The translations under genes and the position numbers were made by a program. Positions 9,792 through 19,240 of a stretch of DNA of 64,000 nucleotides are shown here, one piece after another (the stretch's first letter is position 1; the number at the start of each line of letters is the position of its first letter). This stretch comes from Planctomycetota bacterium (GTDB lineage Bacteria > Planctomycetota > SZUA-567 > H5-PLA8). Where the stretch lies: contig JAOSKN010000003.1 in assembly GCA_027493525.1 (NCBI GenBank), positions 1,612,001-1,676,000 on the forward strand. Reading direction: 5' to 3'. The notes beneath the pieces were generated by a model that was not told the DNA's origin, searched no databases, and saw only the letters and a list, made by a program, of their open reading frames with translations.

Positions 9792-11257
9792 TTTGTCAGC
9801 GCCCAAAGAAAGATATTCGCGCTCAGCGCCAAGCCGTCCTCCGGCGCGTACATCACCGGCAACCCCAGCGGGCTGCTGCGCCATGAGCCGCCCAGATCGT
9901 GCGGGCAGTAGACGACCGCCAGCCGCGGCTTGCCCCCATGCGGGTCCGGCAGTTCCAGGCCGTACAGTTCCGGATCGAGCGGCTTCAGTTCGCCCGTGCA
10001 CGGCTTCTCGCTGCGCCGGACCTTCCCGATGCGGTGCCCGATCGAGAAAAGCGGATGCTCGGGCGCGAGCCGTTCGAGCTTCGCCGCGGGGAAGAGTTCC
10101 GCCAGCGCCTCACGGAACGCGCGGTCGAAGGCCTCGTCGGCGCAGCACGCATCCACCGCGAGGAACCCGCCGGCCTCGAGGCGCGCCTTCAGCTTCTGCC
10201 GCTGCGCGAAGCTCCAGGTCGGCGCCCGGCGTCCGGACAGGTACAGCACCGGAAAGCGCGCCAAGTCCGCAGCGGCCAGGTCCAAGACCTCCACAGCCGG
10301 CGGCCCGGAAAGCTCCAGTTTCTTACCGAGGTATTCGAGCAGCCCCTCGAAGTGGTGTGTCGATTTCCAATCGCTGCGGTCGCGCAGCCAGCCCAGCAGC
10401 GGCGTTCCCGCCGCAGCCGCGGCCGCGGGCAAGGCCGTTTCCTCCTGATCGCGCTGCTTGGACCATTCCAGGTACTTGTTGACGTCGATCTTCCCGGGGG
10501 CTTCCTTCTCGTTGAGGCCCAGGCCGAAGGCGAGAAGCCAGAGGATCAGCTCCTTGCTCTCCCAACTGCTCACGCTCAAGCCCCCGCCGGCCGCGGCCAA
10601 TTCGGTGAAGAAGGGGAGCTTGAACGTGCGCTTCTCCTCGGCGCTCAGGCCCTGCAACTGCTGCTTCCAATTCCCGCCGCTGTTGGGGATGTAATAGATC
10701 CACGCCGACTGGCTGGCGGTGACGGCGTGAAGCGCGATGCCCTGCTGCTTCAGGGCCTTGGCCCATTCCAGGCAGCGCCCCTGCTCGGGCGGCTTCGGCT
10801 GCTCGTCGCCCATCAATACCGCGACCTTCCGCGCGCCGGCCGACCAGGTGAGCCGGATCAGCGCCGCGTGCAGCGCGTCCTCGACCATCTCCTCGCCTCC
10901 GCCCTCCGCGCGCTGCTTCTGGAGAAACCGGTTGACCTCCGCGCGGTCGCCGGTGAAGTCGAGCACCTCGAACTTCTCCTGCGCGCCCCGGTATTCCTCG
11001 GTCCGGTAGACCACCACCGCCACGCGCACCGTCCGGAGTTGAGCGTTCAGCGCCTCCGCGATCCGCTTGATCTGCTCCTGAAGCGTCCCCAGCGTGTGGT
11101 TCATGCTCCCCGAGCAGTCGAGCAGAAACGCAAGCTCCACGTCCCCGCCGTTGCATGGGCACGAACCCAGCGCCGATTTTCCGAAGAAAAGGAACGTCAA
11201 AATAACCACAGAGAGCACAGAGCACACAGAGAAAGCGCTCTTGAAAGTAGCACTCAT
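9788..11257 (-). CDS. secreted VWA / DUF4159 protein
   Basis: The protein has 489 residues from the Met at 11257; Mets at 11269 and 11296 are alternatives. It begins with a signal peptide (hydrophobic run 9-25) ending near Cys33. The VWA domain follows with the MIDAS motif DCSGSM at 47-52, then a linker rich in Ala. The C-terminal half matches DUF4159 in layout (RFPVLYLSGRR, LKARLEAGGFLAVDACC, and a closing NIFLWALTK). DUF4159 proteins are regularly found beside MoxR and DUF58. The hydrophobic core of the signal peptide (SVCSVLSVV) is encoded by a 9-bp repeat of the family dispersed through this window. It is probably exported and membrane-associated, acting with the MoxR ATPase upstream. Confidence 0.88.
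   Translation of the reverse strand: MSATFKSAFSVCSVLSVVILTFLFFGKSALGSCPCNGGDVELAFLLDCSGSMNHTLGTLQEQIKRIAEALNAQLRTVRVAVVVYRTEEYRGAQEKFEVLDFTGDRAEVNRFLQKQRAEGGGEEMVEDALHAALIRLTWSAGARKVAVLMGDEQPKPPEQGRCLEWAKALKQQGIALHAVTASQSAWIYYIPNSGGNWKQQLQGLSAEEKRTFKLPFFTELAAAGGGLSVSSWESKELILWLLAFGLGLNEKEAPGKIDVNKYLEWSKQRDQEETALPAAAAAAGTPLLGWLRDRSDWKSTHHFEGLLEYLGKKLELSGPPAVEVLDLAAADLARFPVLYLSGRRAPTWSFAQRQKLKARLEAGGFLAVDACCADEAFDRAFREALAELFPAAKLERLAPEHPLFSIGHRIGKVRRSEKPCTGELKPLDPELYGLELPDPHGGKPRLAVVYCPHDLGGSWRSSPLGLPVMYAPEDGLALSANIFLWALTK
11203..11233. repeat. CACAGAGNN repeat arm inside a signal peptide
   Basis: Three 9-bp units (CACAGAGAG, CACAGAGCA, CACAGAGAA) lie within the VWA-DUF4159 coding sequence. 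Read on the minus strand, in frame, they give the tripeptide series SVC-SVL-SVV of the signal peptide core. No matching opposite arm is seen nearby. Confidence 0.85.
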
Positions 11258-11289
11258 AGCGCCGCCCATCGTTATCCATCTCACAAGGC

Positions 11290-11352
11290 TGTTCACTGTT
11301 CACTGTTCACAGATCACTGATCACTGATCACAGATCACAGATTACAGATTAC
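11290..11352. repeat. heptamer tandem repeat, 9 units
   Basis: TGTTCAC x3, AGATCAC, TGATCAC x2, AGATCAC and AGATTAC x2 sit exactly head to tail. The tract lies between the moxR stop (11359) and the start of the VWA gene, inside the operon. The gradual change of unit along the tract suggests stepwise copying. Confidence 0.95.
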
Positions 11353-11358
11353 AGACCC

Positions 11359-12366
<1,008 letters not shown>

Positions 12367-12519
12367 GCGGCCTCCCTTATACGGACGCCGTCATGGTATG
12401 CGTTCTTAGGACAGGCGGCAATGCGTGACCCGCTCGTACGTACCGCGGGCATTCCTGCCGGCGGCACGATCTTCCGACCGGCTCTGGACGCGCGCGCCGC
12501 GCCCGGCTACGAAAGGAAC

Positions 12520-13542
12520 ATGTCCAATGCTCGCGTCGCATGGGGCCTGCTCGGCTGCGGGAGCTTCCTCCGCCGCCGCGTGCTCCCGGTCTTCAAGGCG
12601 TCCGCCCACGCGCGCGCCGTCGCCCTGCAGCGCCGCGACCTCGCGCAGGCCCTGGCGACCGCGAAGGAAGCCGGCGTCCCGCGCGCGTACGCTTCGCGCG
12701 AGGAACTCCTCGCCGACGCCGAGGTCCAGGCCGTCTTCGTCGCCACGCCCAACGCCGCGCACCTCGACGACGTCCTCGCCTGCGCCGCCGCCGGCAAACA
12801 CGTGCTCGTCGAGAAACCCATGAGCGTCGACGCCGCCGCATGCGCGCGGATGATCGAAGCCTGCGCGAAGGCCGGCGTGCGGCTCTTCGTCGGGCACTGC
12901 TTCCGCTACCAGCATGCCGTCGAGCAGGCGCGCGCGCTGCTCGCCGCCGGCGAACTGGGCGAACTGCAAAGCGTGCGCGGGCATTACTCGTTCCTCTGCA
13001 AGCCCGGCGTCTGGCGGCTCGACGCGAAGCTCAGCGGCGGCGGCCCGCTGATGGACCTCGCCCCGCACCTGCTGGACTTCTTTCTCCATCTGACCGGGCA
13101 GGACGTGGTTGAAGCGCATGCAGTCGTCGAGCCCGCGCGCGATCTGGCCGGCGGGCGCTGCGAGGAGCGCGCCAAGGCCGTGCTGAGGCTCGCCGGCGGC
13201 GCGCTGGCCACGCTGGAGGTGAGTTTCAACGAGCCCTTCCGCAACGGCTTCGAGGTTCTCGGTACGAAAGGCTCGCTGCGCGGCGACTACACGCTCTCGC
13301 TGCTCGACAACCCCAACGTCCGGCTCGACCGCTTCAGCAGCGACCCCACGCCGCCTGCCGTCTCACCCGTGCCGTTGGAACGCCGCGAGATCTACCGCAT
13401 GCAGGTGGATGACGTTTCCCGCGCGATCCTCGACCCCGCGCACCGGCCGCTCTGCGCGACCGGCGCGGACGGCCTGCGCGTGCTGAAGGTCATCGACGCG
13501 ATCTACGCCTCGGGCCAGCGCGGCGAGCGCGTCCGAATCTGA
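12520..13542 (+). CDS. Gfo/Idh/MocA-family oxidoreductase
   Basis: The protein has 340 residues and is predicted to be an NAD(P)-dependent sugar or cyclitol dehydrogenase. GAAAGGA precedes the ATG at 12520. The Rossmann start is VAWGLLGCGSFLRRRV, the family motif EKPMSVDAAA contains the catalytic Lys, and GGGPLMDLAPHLLDFF is the conserved GG-DxGxH-type motif of the C-terminal domain. The substrate cannot be told. It is followed after 28 bases by the RMD1-like gene, perhaps in one transcript, and is divergent from moxR. Confidence 0.93.
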   Translation: MSNARVAWGLLGCGSFLRRRVLPVFKASAHARAVALQRRDLAQALATAKEAGVPRAYASREELLADAEVQAVFVATPNAAHLDDVLACAAAGKHVLVEKPMSVDAAACARMIEACAKAGVRLFVGHCFRYQHAVEQARALLAAGELGELQSVRGHYSFLCKPGVWRLDAKLSGGGPLMDLAPHLLDFFLHLTGQDVVEAHAVVEPARDLAGGRCEERAKAVLRLAGGALATLEVSFNEPFRNGFEVLGTKGSLRGDYTLSLLDNPNVRLDRFSSDPTPPAVSPVPLERREIYRMQVDDVSRAILDPAHRPLCATGADGLRVLKVIDAIYASGQRGERVRI

Positions 13543-13570
13543 CTCCGTGGATTGAGCGAAGGCCAACGCG

Positions 13571-14683
13571 ATGCGTTACGCCGGCGAGGTCGTCTTCCTG
13601 CGCATCTTCGACCTGGGCGGGACCGTGGACCTGGCCAAGGCCCGCGAGGCGCTGGGCGCCCTCGCCGACGCCGGCGCGGTCGCCTCCGCGCGCGGCGCGC
13701 CCGAGTACGTCAGCTTCGCGCTGCCCCTCCCGCTCAACCTCGCCTCGCTCAACCTGGCGCCGGGCGAATATGCGGGCCGCCCCGTCGCCGCTTCCGCGCG
13801 GCTCTACGAAGTCGGCGGGCTCGCCCTGATGCTCCGCGTCCCCGTGCGCGCGGACAACCTCAAGGATTTCGCGCGCGCCTCCGAGTTCCGCCCGGCCCTC
13901 GACGGACGCGATGCGGCGATCCGCGAGTGGTTCGAGCGCCTCGCCGAACGCCTACGCCCCACCCTCAAGGACGCCATCGACGAAGTCTTCCAGGTCCCCA
14001 TCGAGCCCGAGCGCTACACCGTCTACTGCCTCACCGAGGCGCCCCTGGAGGCCGCCGAACTGCTCGTCCGCGAGCGCGCGCAGGTCGCGGGGCTGCTGCT
14101 CAGCGAACCCGACGCGCACCGCCTCGCCCCGGGCACGCTCGACGACACCCTGCGCCAGCGCTTCAGCTACTACGCCGGCGATCTCGCCGTCGCCGACTGG
14201 GACGCCGCCTTCCTGCTGGAGCCCAGCGGGCAGTACGAGGACCTGCTCTACGTCTTCGAGGCCGCCAACCTGCAGCTCCTCGTGCTGCGCAAGTACGACA
14301 AGTACCTCGACGACGTGCTGGAGCGCAGTTACGTGGAATTCGAGCGCCTCGCGCGCCGCCCGCGGCTCTTCGCGCGCAAGGCCTGGCGCATGAGCCGCGA
14401 GCTGGCCGAAGTCCGCATGGACCTGGCCAAGGCCACCGACGAGCTGGCGAACCTCTCGAAGTTCTTCGGCGAGTGGTATCTGGCGCGCGTCTACCTGGGC
14501 GCCGCGGGAAAACTGCATTGCGCGGACTTCCAGCAGAGCGTCGCGAGCAAGGTCGCCACGCTCAACGAACTCTACGCCAACCTGCTCCAGGAGATCGATG
14601 TCCGCCGCAGCCTGCTCCTCGAAATCGCCATCGTCCTGCTGATCGTCCTCGAGATCCTGATGGCGCTCTTCGGAAAGCTGTGA
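13571..14683 (+). CDS. RMD1/YagE (DUF155)-like membrane protein
   Basis: The protein has 370 residues. The mostly soluble N-terminal part (FLRIFDLGGTVDL at the start) is followed by helices and one C-terminal membrane segment near 350-368 (LLLEIAIVLLIVLEILMALF), preceded by a heptad-rich region with NELYANLLQEIDVRRS. This layout, including the LEI-IVLLIVLEI-type anchor, matches the DUF155 family known from yeast RMD1/SIF2 and bacterial YagE; the assignment rests on pattern recall and not a search. The molecular function in bacteria is unknown. The gene is convergent with the lysine-tailed oxidoreductase, whose stop lies 12 bases away. Confidence 0.72.
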   Translation: MRYAGEVVFLRIFDLGGTVDLAKAREALGALADAGAVASARGAPEYVSFALPLPLNLASLNLAPGEYAGRPVAASARLYEVGGLALMLRVPVRADNLKDFARASEFRPALDGRDAAIREWFERLAERLRPTLKDAIDEVFQVPIEPERYTVYCLTEAPLEAAELLVRERAQVAGLLLSEPDAHRLAPGTLDDTLRQRFSYYAGDLAVADWDAAFLLEPSGQYEDLLYVFEAANLQLLVLRKYDKYLDDVLERSYVEFERLARRPRLFARKAWRMSRELAEVRMDLAKATDELANLSKFFGEWYLARVYLGAAGKLHCADFQQSVASKVATLNELYANLLQEIDVRRSLLLEIAIVLLIVLEILMALFGKL

Positions 14684-14695
14684 AGGCCCGGCGCG

Positions 14696-15901
14696 CTACT
14701 TCCTTCGCCCGGCCTTCTTCTTCGCGGCTTTCTGTTTCGCGGGCTTCTTCTTGGCGGGTTTCTTCGCCTTCTTCGCCGCCCGGGCCTGCTTCTTCGCGGC
14801 CTTCGGCTTCGGCGCGGGCGTCCAGCCGGCGGGCTTGAGGTCGCCGGCCTCCACCATCGCCACAAGCGGGTTGTCGGTGAGCTTCGGCGGGAGCTCGATC
14901 CGCGCGCGGCGGCGGCTCGACTCGTACGCGCCGAAGATGATCTCCGTCGCGCGCATCGCCGCGCCGCTCTCCAGTTCGCAGGGCCGGCCGTCCCGCAGGC
15001 AGGCCACGAAGTCCCCGATGGCGCGCTCGATGTAGCCCGGCCCGTGGCAGTGCTCGCCGCCGCAATCCAGGTACTCCCAGCCGCCCTGCCCGAAGCGCCG
15101 GATGCGCAGTTGCGTCGGGTGCTCGCCCTGCTCGAACGGCCCGACCTCGACGATCCCTTCGCTCCCTACCGCGCGGTTGTGCGCGTTGACCAGCGGGCGC
15201 CCGGGGCCCGTCGCGCCGAAGCCCATCACCCCGTTCTCGTACTCCCAGATCACCACGGCCTGGTTCTCGCAGTGCATCCCGAAGATCACCTTGGCCTGCG
15301 TGTAGTCGATCTGCGCCAGCACCCACTTCGCGCGCTGCTCGCCGGCCAGGTAGTTGCTCAGGTCGATGCTGTGCGTCCCGTAGTCGTAGATGTCGCCGCA
15401 GGTGAACTGGACCTGCTGGAGCTTCCCGATCGCGCCCTCGTCGATCAGCTTCCGCGCCTGCCGGAACGGGCGTCCGTAGCGCCGCTGGTGGTTGAAGCCC
15501 AGCCGCGTGCCCAGCCGCGCGCAGGTCTCGTGCATCTTCCGCGCCGAACCGAAGTCGTCGGCCATCGGCTTCTCGCAGTAGACCCCCTTCACCCCGGCCT
15601 TCGCGCACGCGATCGCCATCGGCGCATGCAGCCGCGGCCACGTGCAGATGCTGACCAGGTCCAGCTTCTCGTTCTTGAGCATCTTCGGGTAATCGGTGTA
15701 GACCTTCGCCGGATCCACGCCGAACATCCCGCAGAAGGCCTCGGCGTTCTCGCGCGAGATGTCCGCCACCGCGACGATCTCCACCTGCCCGCCCAGCGAC
15801 TTGTAGGCCGCCGCGTGCTGGTGCGCCATCCCGTAGCCCAGCGGGCCCGGCTTCTCCGGCTTCTTGCCCGTCCCGATGAACCCGACCCGCATCGCGCCCA
15901 T
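14696..15901 (-). CDS. Gfo/Idh/MocA oxidoreductase with lysine-rich tail
   Basis: The protein has 401 residues. Residues 1-350 form a typical two-domain dehydrogenase: Rossmann start MRVGFIGTGKK, catalytic-type motif CEKPMADD, and GDIYDYGTHSIDLSNYL in the second domain. From about 355 onward the chain becomes a basic, low-complexity tail of Lys, Ala and Pro (repeats of the AAKK / PAKKKPA type) ending in GRRK, like histone H1 or AlgP C-termini. Such a tail is not a normal part of this family. It may bind nucleic acid or acidic polymer, or may be a translated repeat. No signal peptide is present. It is convergent with the RMD1-like gene and in line with the secreted protein at 16009. Confidence 0.9.
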   Translation of the reverse strand: MGAMRVGFIGTGKKPEKPGPLGYGMAHQHAAAYKSLGGQVEIVAVADISRENAEAFCGMFGVDPAKVYTDYPKMLKNEKLDLVSICTWPRLHAPMAIACAKAGVKGVYCEKPMADDFGSARKMHETCARLGTRLGFNHQRRYGRPFRQARKLIDEGAIGKLQQVQFTCGDIYDYGTHSIDLSNYLAGEQRAKWVLAQIDYTQAKVIFGMHCENQAVVIWEYENGVMGFGATGPGRPLVNAHNRAVGSEGIVEVGPFEQGEHPTQLRIRRFGQGGWEYLDCGGEHCHGPGYIERAIGDFVACLRDGRPCELESGAAMRATEIIFGAYESSRRRARIELPPKLTDNPLVAMVEAGDLKPAGWTPAPKPKAAKKQARAAKKAKKPAKKKPAKQKAAKKKAGRRK

Positions 15902-16008
15902 GGCCCGCGCCCTCTCGTGTTTGAAGTATTGACGTCCTGGATGAACCGATGGGCCTACCGGCGCCGCGGCGGGGTGTCAAGTGTGCTGCGTCAATGCGGA
16001 TTACGGAA

Positions 16009-16755
16009 TCAAGGCTCTTGCTTTGTCGAGTCTTCGGTCTTGCCTGCCGTCTTCTCCTCAACCTCCTCCGTCTTCCGCTCCGGCGGCTTGGGCAGTTCCA
16101 GTTTCTCCCCGTCCACCCGCAGCGCCTCGACGAAGAGCCGCCCCGTCCGCCCCCCGCTGTGCAGGACCAGGTTCACCGCCCGGCAGAGCGGCGACGAAAG
16201 CCGCGCGGCATGCTTCCACTGCGTCCGCTCCGCCTTGAAGTCCGCCGCGCCCTGCTCGATGCGAATGCGGTTCCAGCCCGGCTTGAGCGTCTGCGCCGGC
16301 GACTCGTGCCACTCCCAGTCTTTCCCCACGCTGTACGCGAGGCTGAAACGCAGCGCGCCCGCGGTCGCATTAAAGACGACCAGATGCGTCCGCGCCCCGC
16401 GGTCGAGCTTCAACCGCCAGGCGCCCTCGCACTTGATCGAGGCATAGTCCTTCGCGCCGCCCTGAAGTTCCACCGCCAGCCGCTTGAACGTCCGCTCGCC
16501 GTCCTGCACGTCCACATTCAGCAGCGCCGCCGGGTTCCCACCCGCTTCGCTGCGCCAAGCCTCGGCCTCCAAGCCGTCCTCTTCGAGATGGCCCGAATCG
16601 GAGAGCGTGCGCGCGTGCTCGGCGAGGTCCGCGGGGGCCTGGGCGGAACCGCCGCTCGTCGTGGCCGACGCCACCGGAACCGGGGGCTCCGCCTCCTGCG
16701 CCAAGGCGATGCTCGCCAGCATCAGCATGCATGCAATGAAACCGGCTCGAACCAT
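16009..16755 (-). CDS. secreted hypothetical protein
   Basis: The protein has 248 residues from the Met at 16755, chosen because AGGAGGT lies just upstream; a Met six codons earlier lacks this. The signal peptide is MVRAGFIACMLMLASIALAQ, with cleavage after LAQ. The mature part is a predicted beta-sandwich (WRLKLDRGARTHLVVFNAT, LKPGWNRIRIEQGAADFK, VNLVLHSGGRTGRLFVEAL), the pattern of carbohydrate-binding or galactose-binding-like modules, ending in a Glu/Lys-rich tail. No enzyme motif is seen. It is divergent from the GntR-type regulator, which may control it. Confidence 0.72.
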   Translation of the reverse strand: MVRAGFIACMLMLASIALAQEAEPPVPVASATTSGGSAQAPADLAEHARTLSDSGHLEEDGLEAEAWRSEAGGNPAALLNVDVQDGERTFKRLAVELQGGAKDYASIKCEGAWRLKLDRGARTHLVVFNATAGALRFSLAYSVGKDWEWHESPAQTLKPGWNRIRIEQGAADFKAERTQWKHAARLSSPLCRAVNLVLHSGGRTGRLFVEALRVDGEKLELPKPPERKTEEVEEKTAGKTEDSTKQEP

Positions 16756-16860
16756 GCCGACCTCCTGCCTCATTTAACCACTTCCAGGCCACCGCGAATA
16801 CGCCCAATATGAGGACGGAAAAATTCATCCCTGATTCAACCCCCGGTAACGGAACCATCG

Positions 16861-16874
16861 ACTTGCGCACAAGT
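16861..16874. promoter_or_regulatory. candidate operator for the GntR-type regulator
   Basis: Inverted repeat ACTTG-CGCA-CAAGT lies in the divergent gap between the secreted protein gene and the GntR-type regulator, 54 bases before the regulator's ATG. Size and symmetry fit a winged-helix dimer site. A single copy is seen, so the assignment is inference. Confidence 0.45.
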
Positions 16875-16927
16875 TACGGATCAAACCGGCTTGAGTTGAA
16901 TCCCGATTGAGCTATGAATCTATAAAG

Positions 16928-18157
16928 ATGAGCAGTGAAGCCACGCCACCCGCCGAAGAGAAGCCTTCCTTGAGGCACCACGGCACGCCCGTCGGCGAGC
17001 CGCTGGTGAAGGACATTCGAGAACAGGTCCGCAGCGGAAAGCTCAAGCCCGGCGATCCGATCCTCACCGTCCGCGAGCTGATGAAGGAGTACGGGATCAG
17101 CTACAACTCGGTCCGCCGCGCGCTGGGGCAGCTCGCGGAGGAAGGCCTCTTGAGCCTCGAACAGGGGCGCGGGACGTTCGTAAAGGCCGCGCCCTCCGCG
17201 CCGCCCGCCGTCCCGCCGCCCGCGCCGCGCCTCGAGGCCGCCGCGCCGGAGGAGCCGGAACTCTTCGACACTTCCACGGTGATCGATACGCGCCTCGTCG
17301 GCCTGCGCGCGCTCCGCGAACGGCGCACCGTCGCGGTGGCCCTGCCCGCGCCGACCGGATGGGAGGCCCAGCCGCACCTGGAGGCGATCCTGCGCGGCAT
17401 CCGCCAGCGCGCCGCCGAAGGCGGGGACGCGCTGTTGCTCTACAACAGCCACCCGCGCCGCCCCGAGGTCGAACCCGAGGCGCTCCGCGCGGCCGGCGCG
17501 CAGGGCGTGCTGCTCCTCGGCACCCGCCCGCGCGCCGAACTGGAGCGCTGGGCGAACGCCGAGCCCCCCGCGGTGCTGGTGGATCAGGTCCCGCACGAAC
17601 TGCCGCTCAATGCCGTCGCGCCGGATCACTTCTCCGCGGGCTACCAGGTCGCGCGGTTGCTCACCCAGGCCGGGCTGCGCCAGTTCGCGCTCCTGCGCCC
17701 CCGTTCGGCGCCTCTCGACCCCGGCGCGCCTTCGGCCGAACGCGAAGACGGCCTCCGCCTCGCGCTGAAGGAAGACGGCGTGGCCTGGGACGACGACGAC
17801 GTGCTGGAACTCGCGCCGGAAGACCTCGCCCCGGACGCCGCCGTCTCCGCGCTCAAACGCCTCAAGCGCGCCCCCGCCGCGGTCCTGGCCGACGGCGACG
17901 GGCCCACGCGCGCCCTGGCCGCCGGACTCGAACCCTACGGCGGGCCGGCCGCCGAGCGTCCGCTCCTCGCCGGCTTCGTCGCCAGGGACGACTACCTCCC
18001 GCCCACCGCCGCCGCCGCCCGGACCGACTACGCGCGCCTTGGCGCGCTCGCCTTCGACCGGCTTCGGCAGATCCTCGCCGGCGCGCCGTCCTCCCCGATC
18101 CGCATCAGCGTCCCGGTGGAAGTCGTCCGCGGCCGGTTGCGCGGCGCCAGGGCCTGA
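16928..18157 (+). CDS. GntR-type regulator with LacI-like sensor domain
   Basis: The protein has 409 residues from the ATG at 16928 (a TTG seven codons earlier is possible). Residues of about 20-85 are a GntR winged helix (PLVKDIREQVRSGKLKPGDPILTVRELMKEYGISYNSVRRAL is its core, ending GRGTFV). A Pro/Ala-rich linker of about 35 residues is followed by a periplasmic-binding-protein-like domain (VAVALPAPTGW, AILRGIRQRAAE, GVLLLGTRPR, PDHFSAGYQVARLL) like that of LacI-family sensors. This is the AraR-type arrangement: sugar-responsive repressors. The target may be the divergent secreted protein and itself. Confidence 0.9.
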   Translation: MSSEATPPAEEKPSLRHHGTPVGEPLVKDIREQVRSGKLKPGDPILTVRELMKEYGISYNSVRRALGQLAEEGLLSLEQGRGTFVKAAPSAPPAVPPPAPRLEAAAPEEPELFDTSTVIDTRLVGLRALRERRTVAVALPAPTGWEAQPHLEAILRGIRQRAAEGGDALLLYNSHPRRPEVEPEALRAAGAQGVLLLGTRPRAELERWANAEPPAVLVDQVPHELPLNAVAPDHFSAGYQVARLLTQAGLRQFALLRPRSAPLDPGAPSAEREDGLRLALKEDGVAWDDDDVLELAPEDLAPDAAVSALKRLKRAPAAVLADGDGPTRALAAGLEPYGGPAAERPLLAGFVARDDYLPPTAAAARTDYARLGALAFDRLRQILAGAPSSPIRISVPVEVVRGRLRGARA

Positions 18158-18170
18158 ACGACGTTGAGTT

Positions 18171-18280
18171 AACCACGGAGATCGCAGAGCGCACGGAGAA
18201 AGGCCTGTACAAAGTAACGGGTGAAGCACGCTCACCCATCCAAGACCGTTCTCTGTGTGCTCTGCGTGCTCAGTGGTTTT
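18171..18280. repeat. palindromic CACGGAGR/CACAGAG element
   Basis: The left arm starts AACCACGGAGATCGCAGAG (18171) and the right arm ends CTCAGTGGTTTT near 18280, with about 50 bases between the arms. It lies between convergent genes (GntR-type regulator and PhyH). The T run after the right arm could also let it work as a terminator for the + strand gene. Confidence 0.85.
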
Positions 18281-18296
18281 TGAAATGCCGGCTCTC

Positions 18297-19115
18297 TCAA
18301 ACCGCCGCCAGGCTCGACAACGCCACCTCGCATTCGGCCTCCCACGTGCCGGCGACCTTCACGCCGTACTCCTTCAGGCCGCCCGTCGACTTGGAGCCCG
18401 TCAGGTACGTGCCGAGGGGCTTGTGGTGCTTGCGGTACTCGTCGGTGTAGCAGGACTCGTGCAGGAAGTGGTACGCGACCCCGGCGCGGTCCCGATCGGT
18501 CTGGTTGGCGCGCGTGCAGTGCGGGACGCCGTAGCAGAAGAAGACCGCGCCGCCCGCGGGAACCTCCACCGCGACGGCCTTCGACTCGTCGGGGTAGCAG
18601 CGGATGTGGTGGTTGCTCTCCGGATCCCGGCCGTGCTCCAGGTTCTCACGGAACGCGCCGGGGATCACGTTCAAGGTGCCGTTGGCGATCGTCGCGTCGT
18701 GAACCGCGATCCACATGGCCGTGCCGCGCATCGGATCGTCGATCTTGAAGTAGGCGTTGTCCTGGTGCCAGTTCGTTCCGGTGCCGTGGCGCGCGGGCTT
18801 CAGGAAGACCTGGTCGAGATGCAGGATCGCCGGGTCGCCGATGAGTTGCGGGATCGTCTCGAGCACCCGCGGGTGGAACGGCAGCGCGCGGAAGAACGTG
18901 CTCTTGTGGACCAGCGGGCAGATCTGCAGGTTCATCTTCTCCCGCGAAACCGACTTCCCGTCGCCCTCGGTGCGGACGTTGTTGAAGTGCCCGGCGCGGC
19001 GGAGCCGGTCGAGTTCCGCGCGGAAAGCCTGGATCTCGTGCGCCGTGAAGAACTCCGGCAGGACCGTGTAGCCCTGCCCCTGAAACCGCGCGACCTGCGC
19101 CGGGGTGATGCCCAT
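18297..19115 (-). CDS. phytanoyl-CoA dioxygenase-family protein
   Basis: The protein has 272 residues; the start at 19115 has GGGGAGG upstream. It is a predicted Fe(II)/2-oxoglutarate-dependent oxygenase: metal triad His117-X-Asp119 (WHQD) and His199 (GVPHC), with Arg210 (RDRAG) placed to bind 2-oxoglutarate. Bacterial members act on diverse small molecules; the substrate here is unknown. It is divergent from the AraC regulator at 19211, sharing a gap with paired repeats, so it is most likely that regulator's target. It is convergent with the GntR-type regulator. Confidence 0.93.
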   Translation of the reverse strand: MGITPAQVARFQGQGYTVLPEFFTAHEIQAFRAELDRLRRAGHFNNVRTEGDGKSVSREKMNLQICPLVHKSTFFRALPFHPRVLETIPQLIGDPAILHLDQVFLKPARHGTGTNWHQDNAYFKIDDPMRGTAMWIAVHDATIANGTLNVIPGAFRENLEHGRDPESNHHIRCYPDESKAVAVEVPAGGAVFFCYGVPHCTRANQTDRDRAGVAYHFLHESCYTDEYRKHHKPLGTYLTGSKSTGGLKEYGVKVAGTWEAECEVALSSLAAV

Positions 19116-19140
19116 GCTGCCCGTCCTCCCCTGGAATGCC

Positions 19141-19240
19141 TGTTTTGACATTGGTTCCGTTCGACGTTGAGGGTATATACCCCCATGAAATCCGACTTCC
19201 CATAGTCGGCATGACAAATAAGATGGATGTTTTGACAATG
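19141..19240. promoter_or_regulatory. divergent control region, AraC / PhyH
   Basis: TGTTTTGACATTG (19141-19153) and TGTTTTGACAATG (19228-19240) are direct repeats 87 bases apart, one beside each gene start. Between them lies a perfect dyad CCGACT-N6-AGTCGG (about 19192-19209). These are candidate sites for the adjacent AraC regulator. TTGACA within each repeat also matches a -35 box. Confidence 0.5.
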
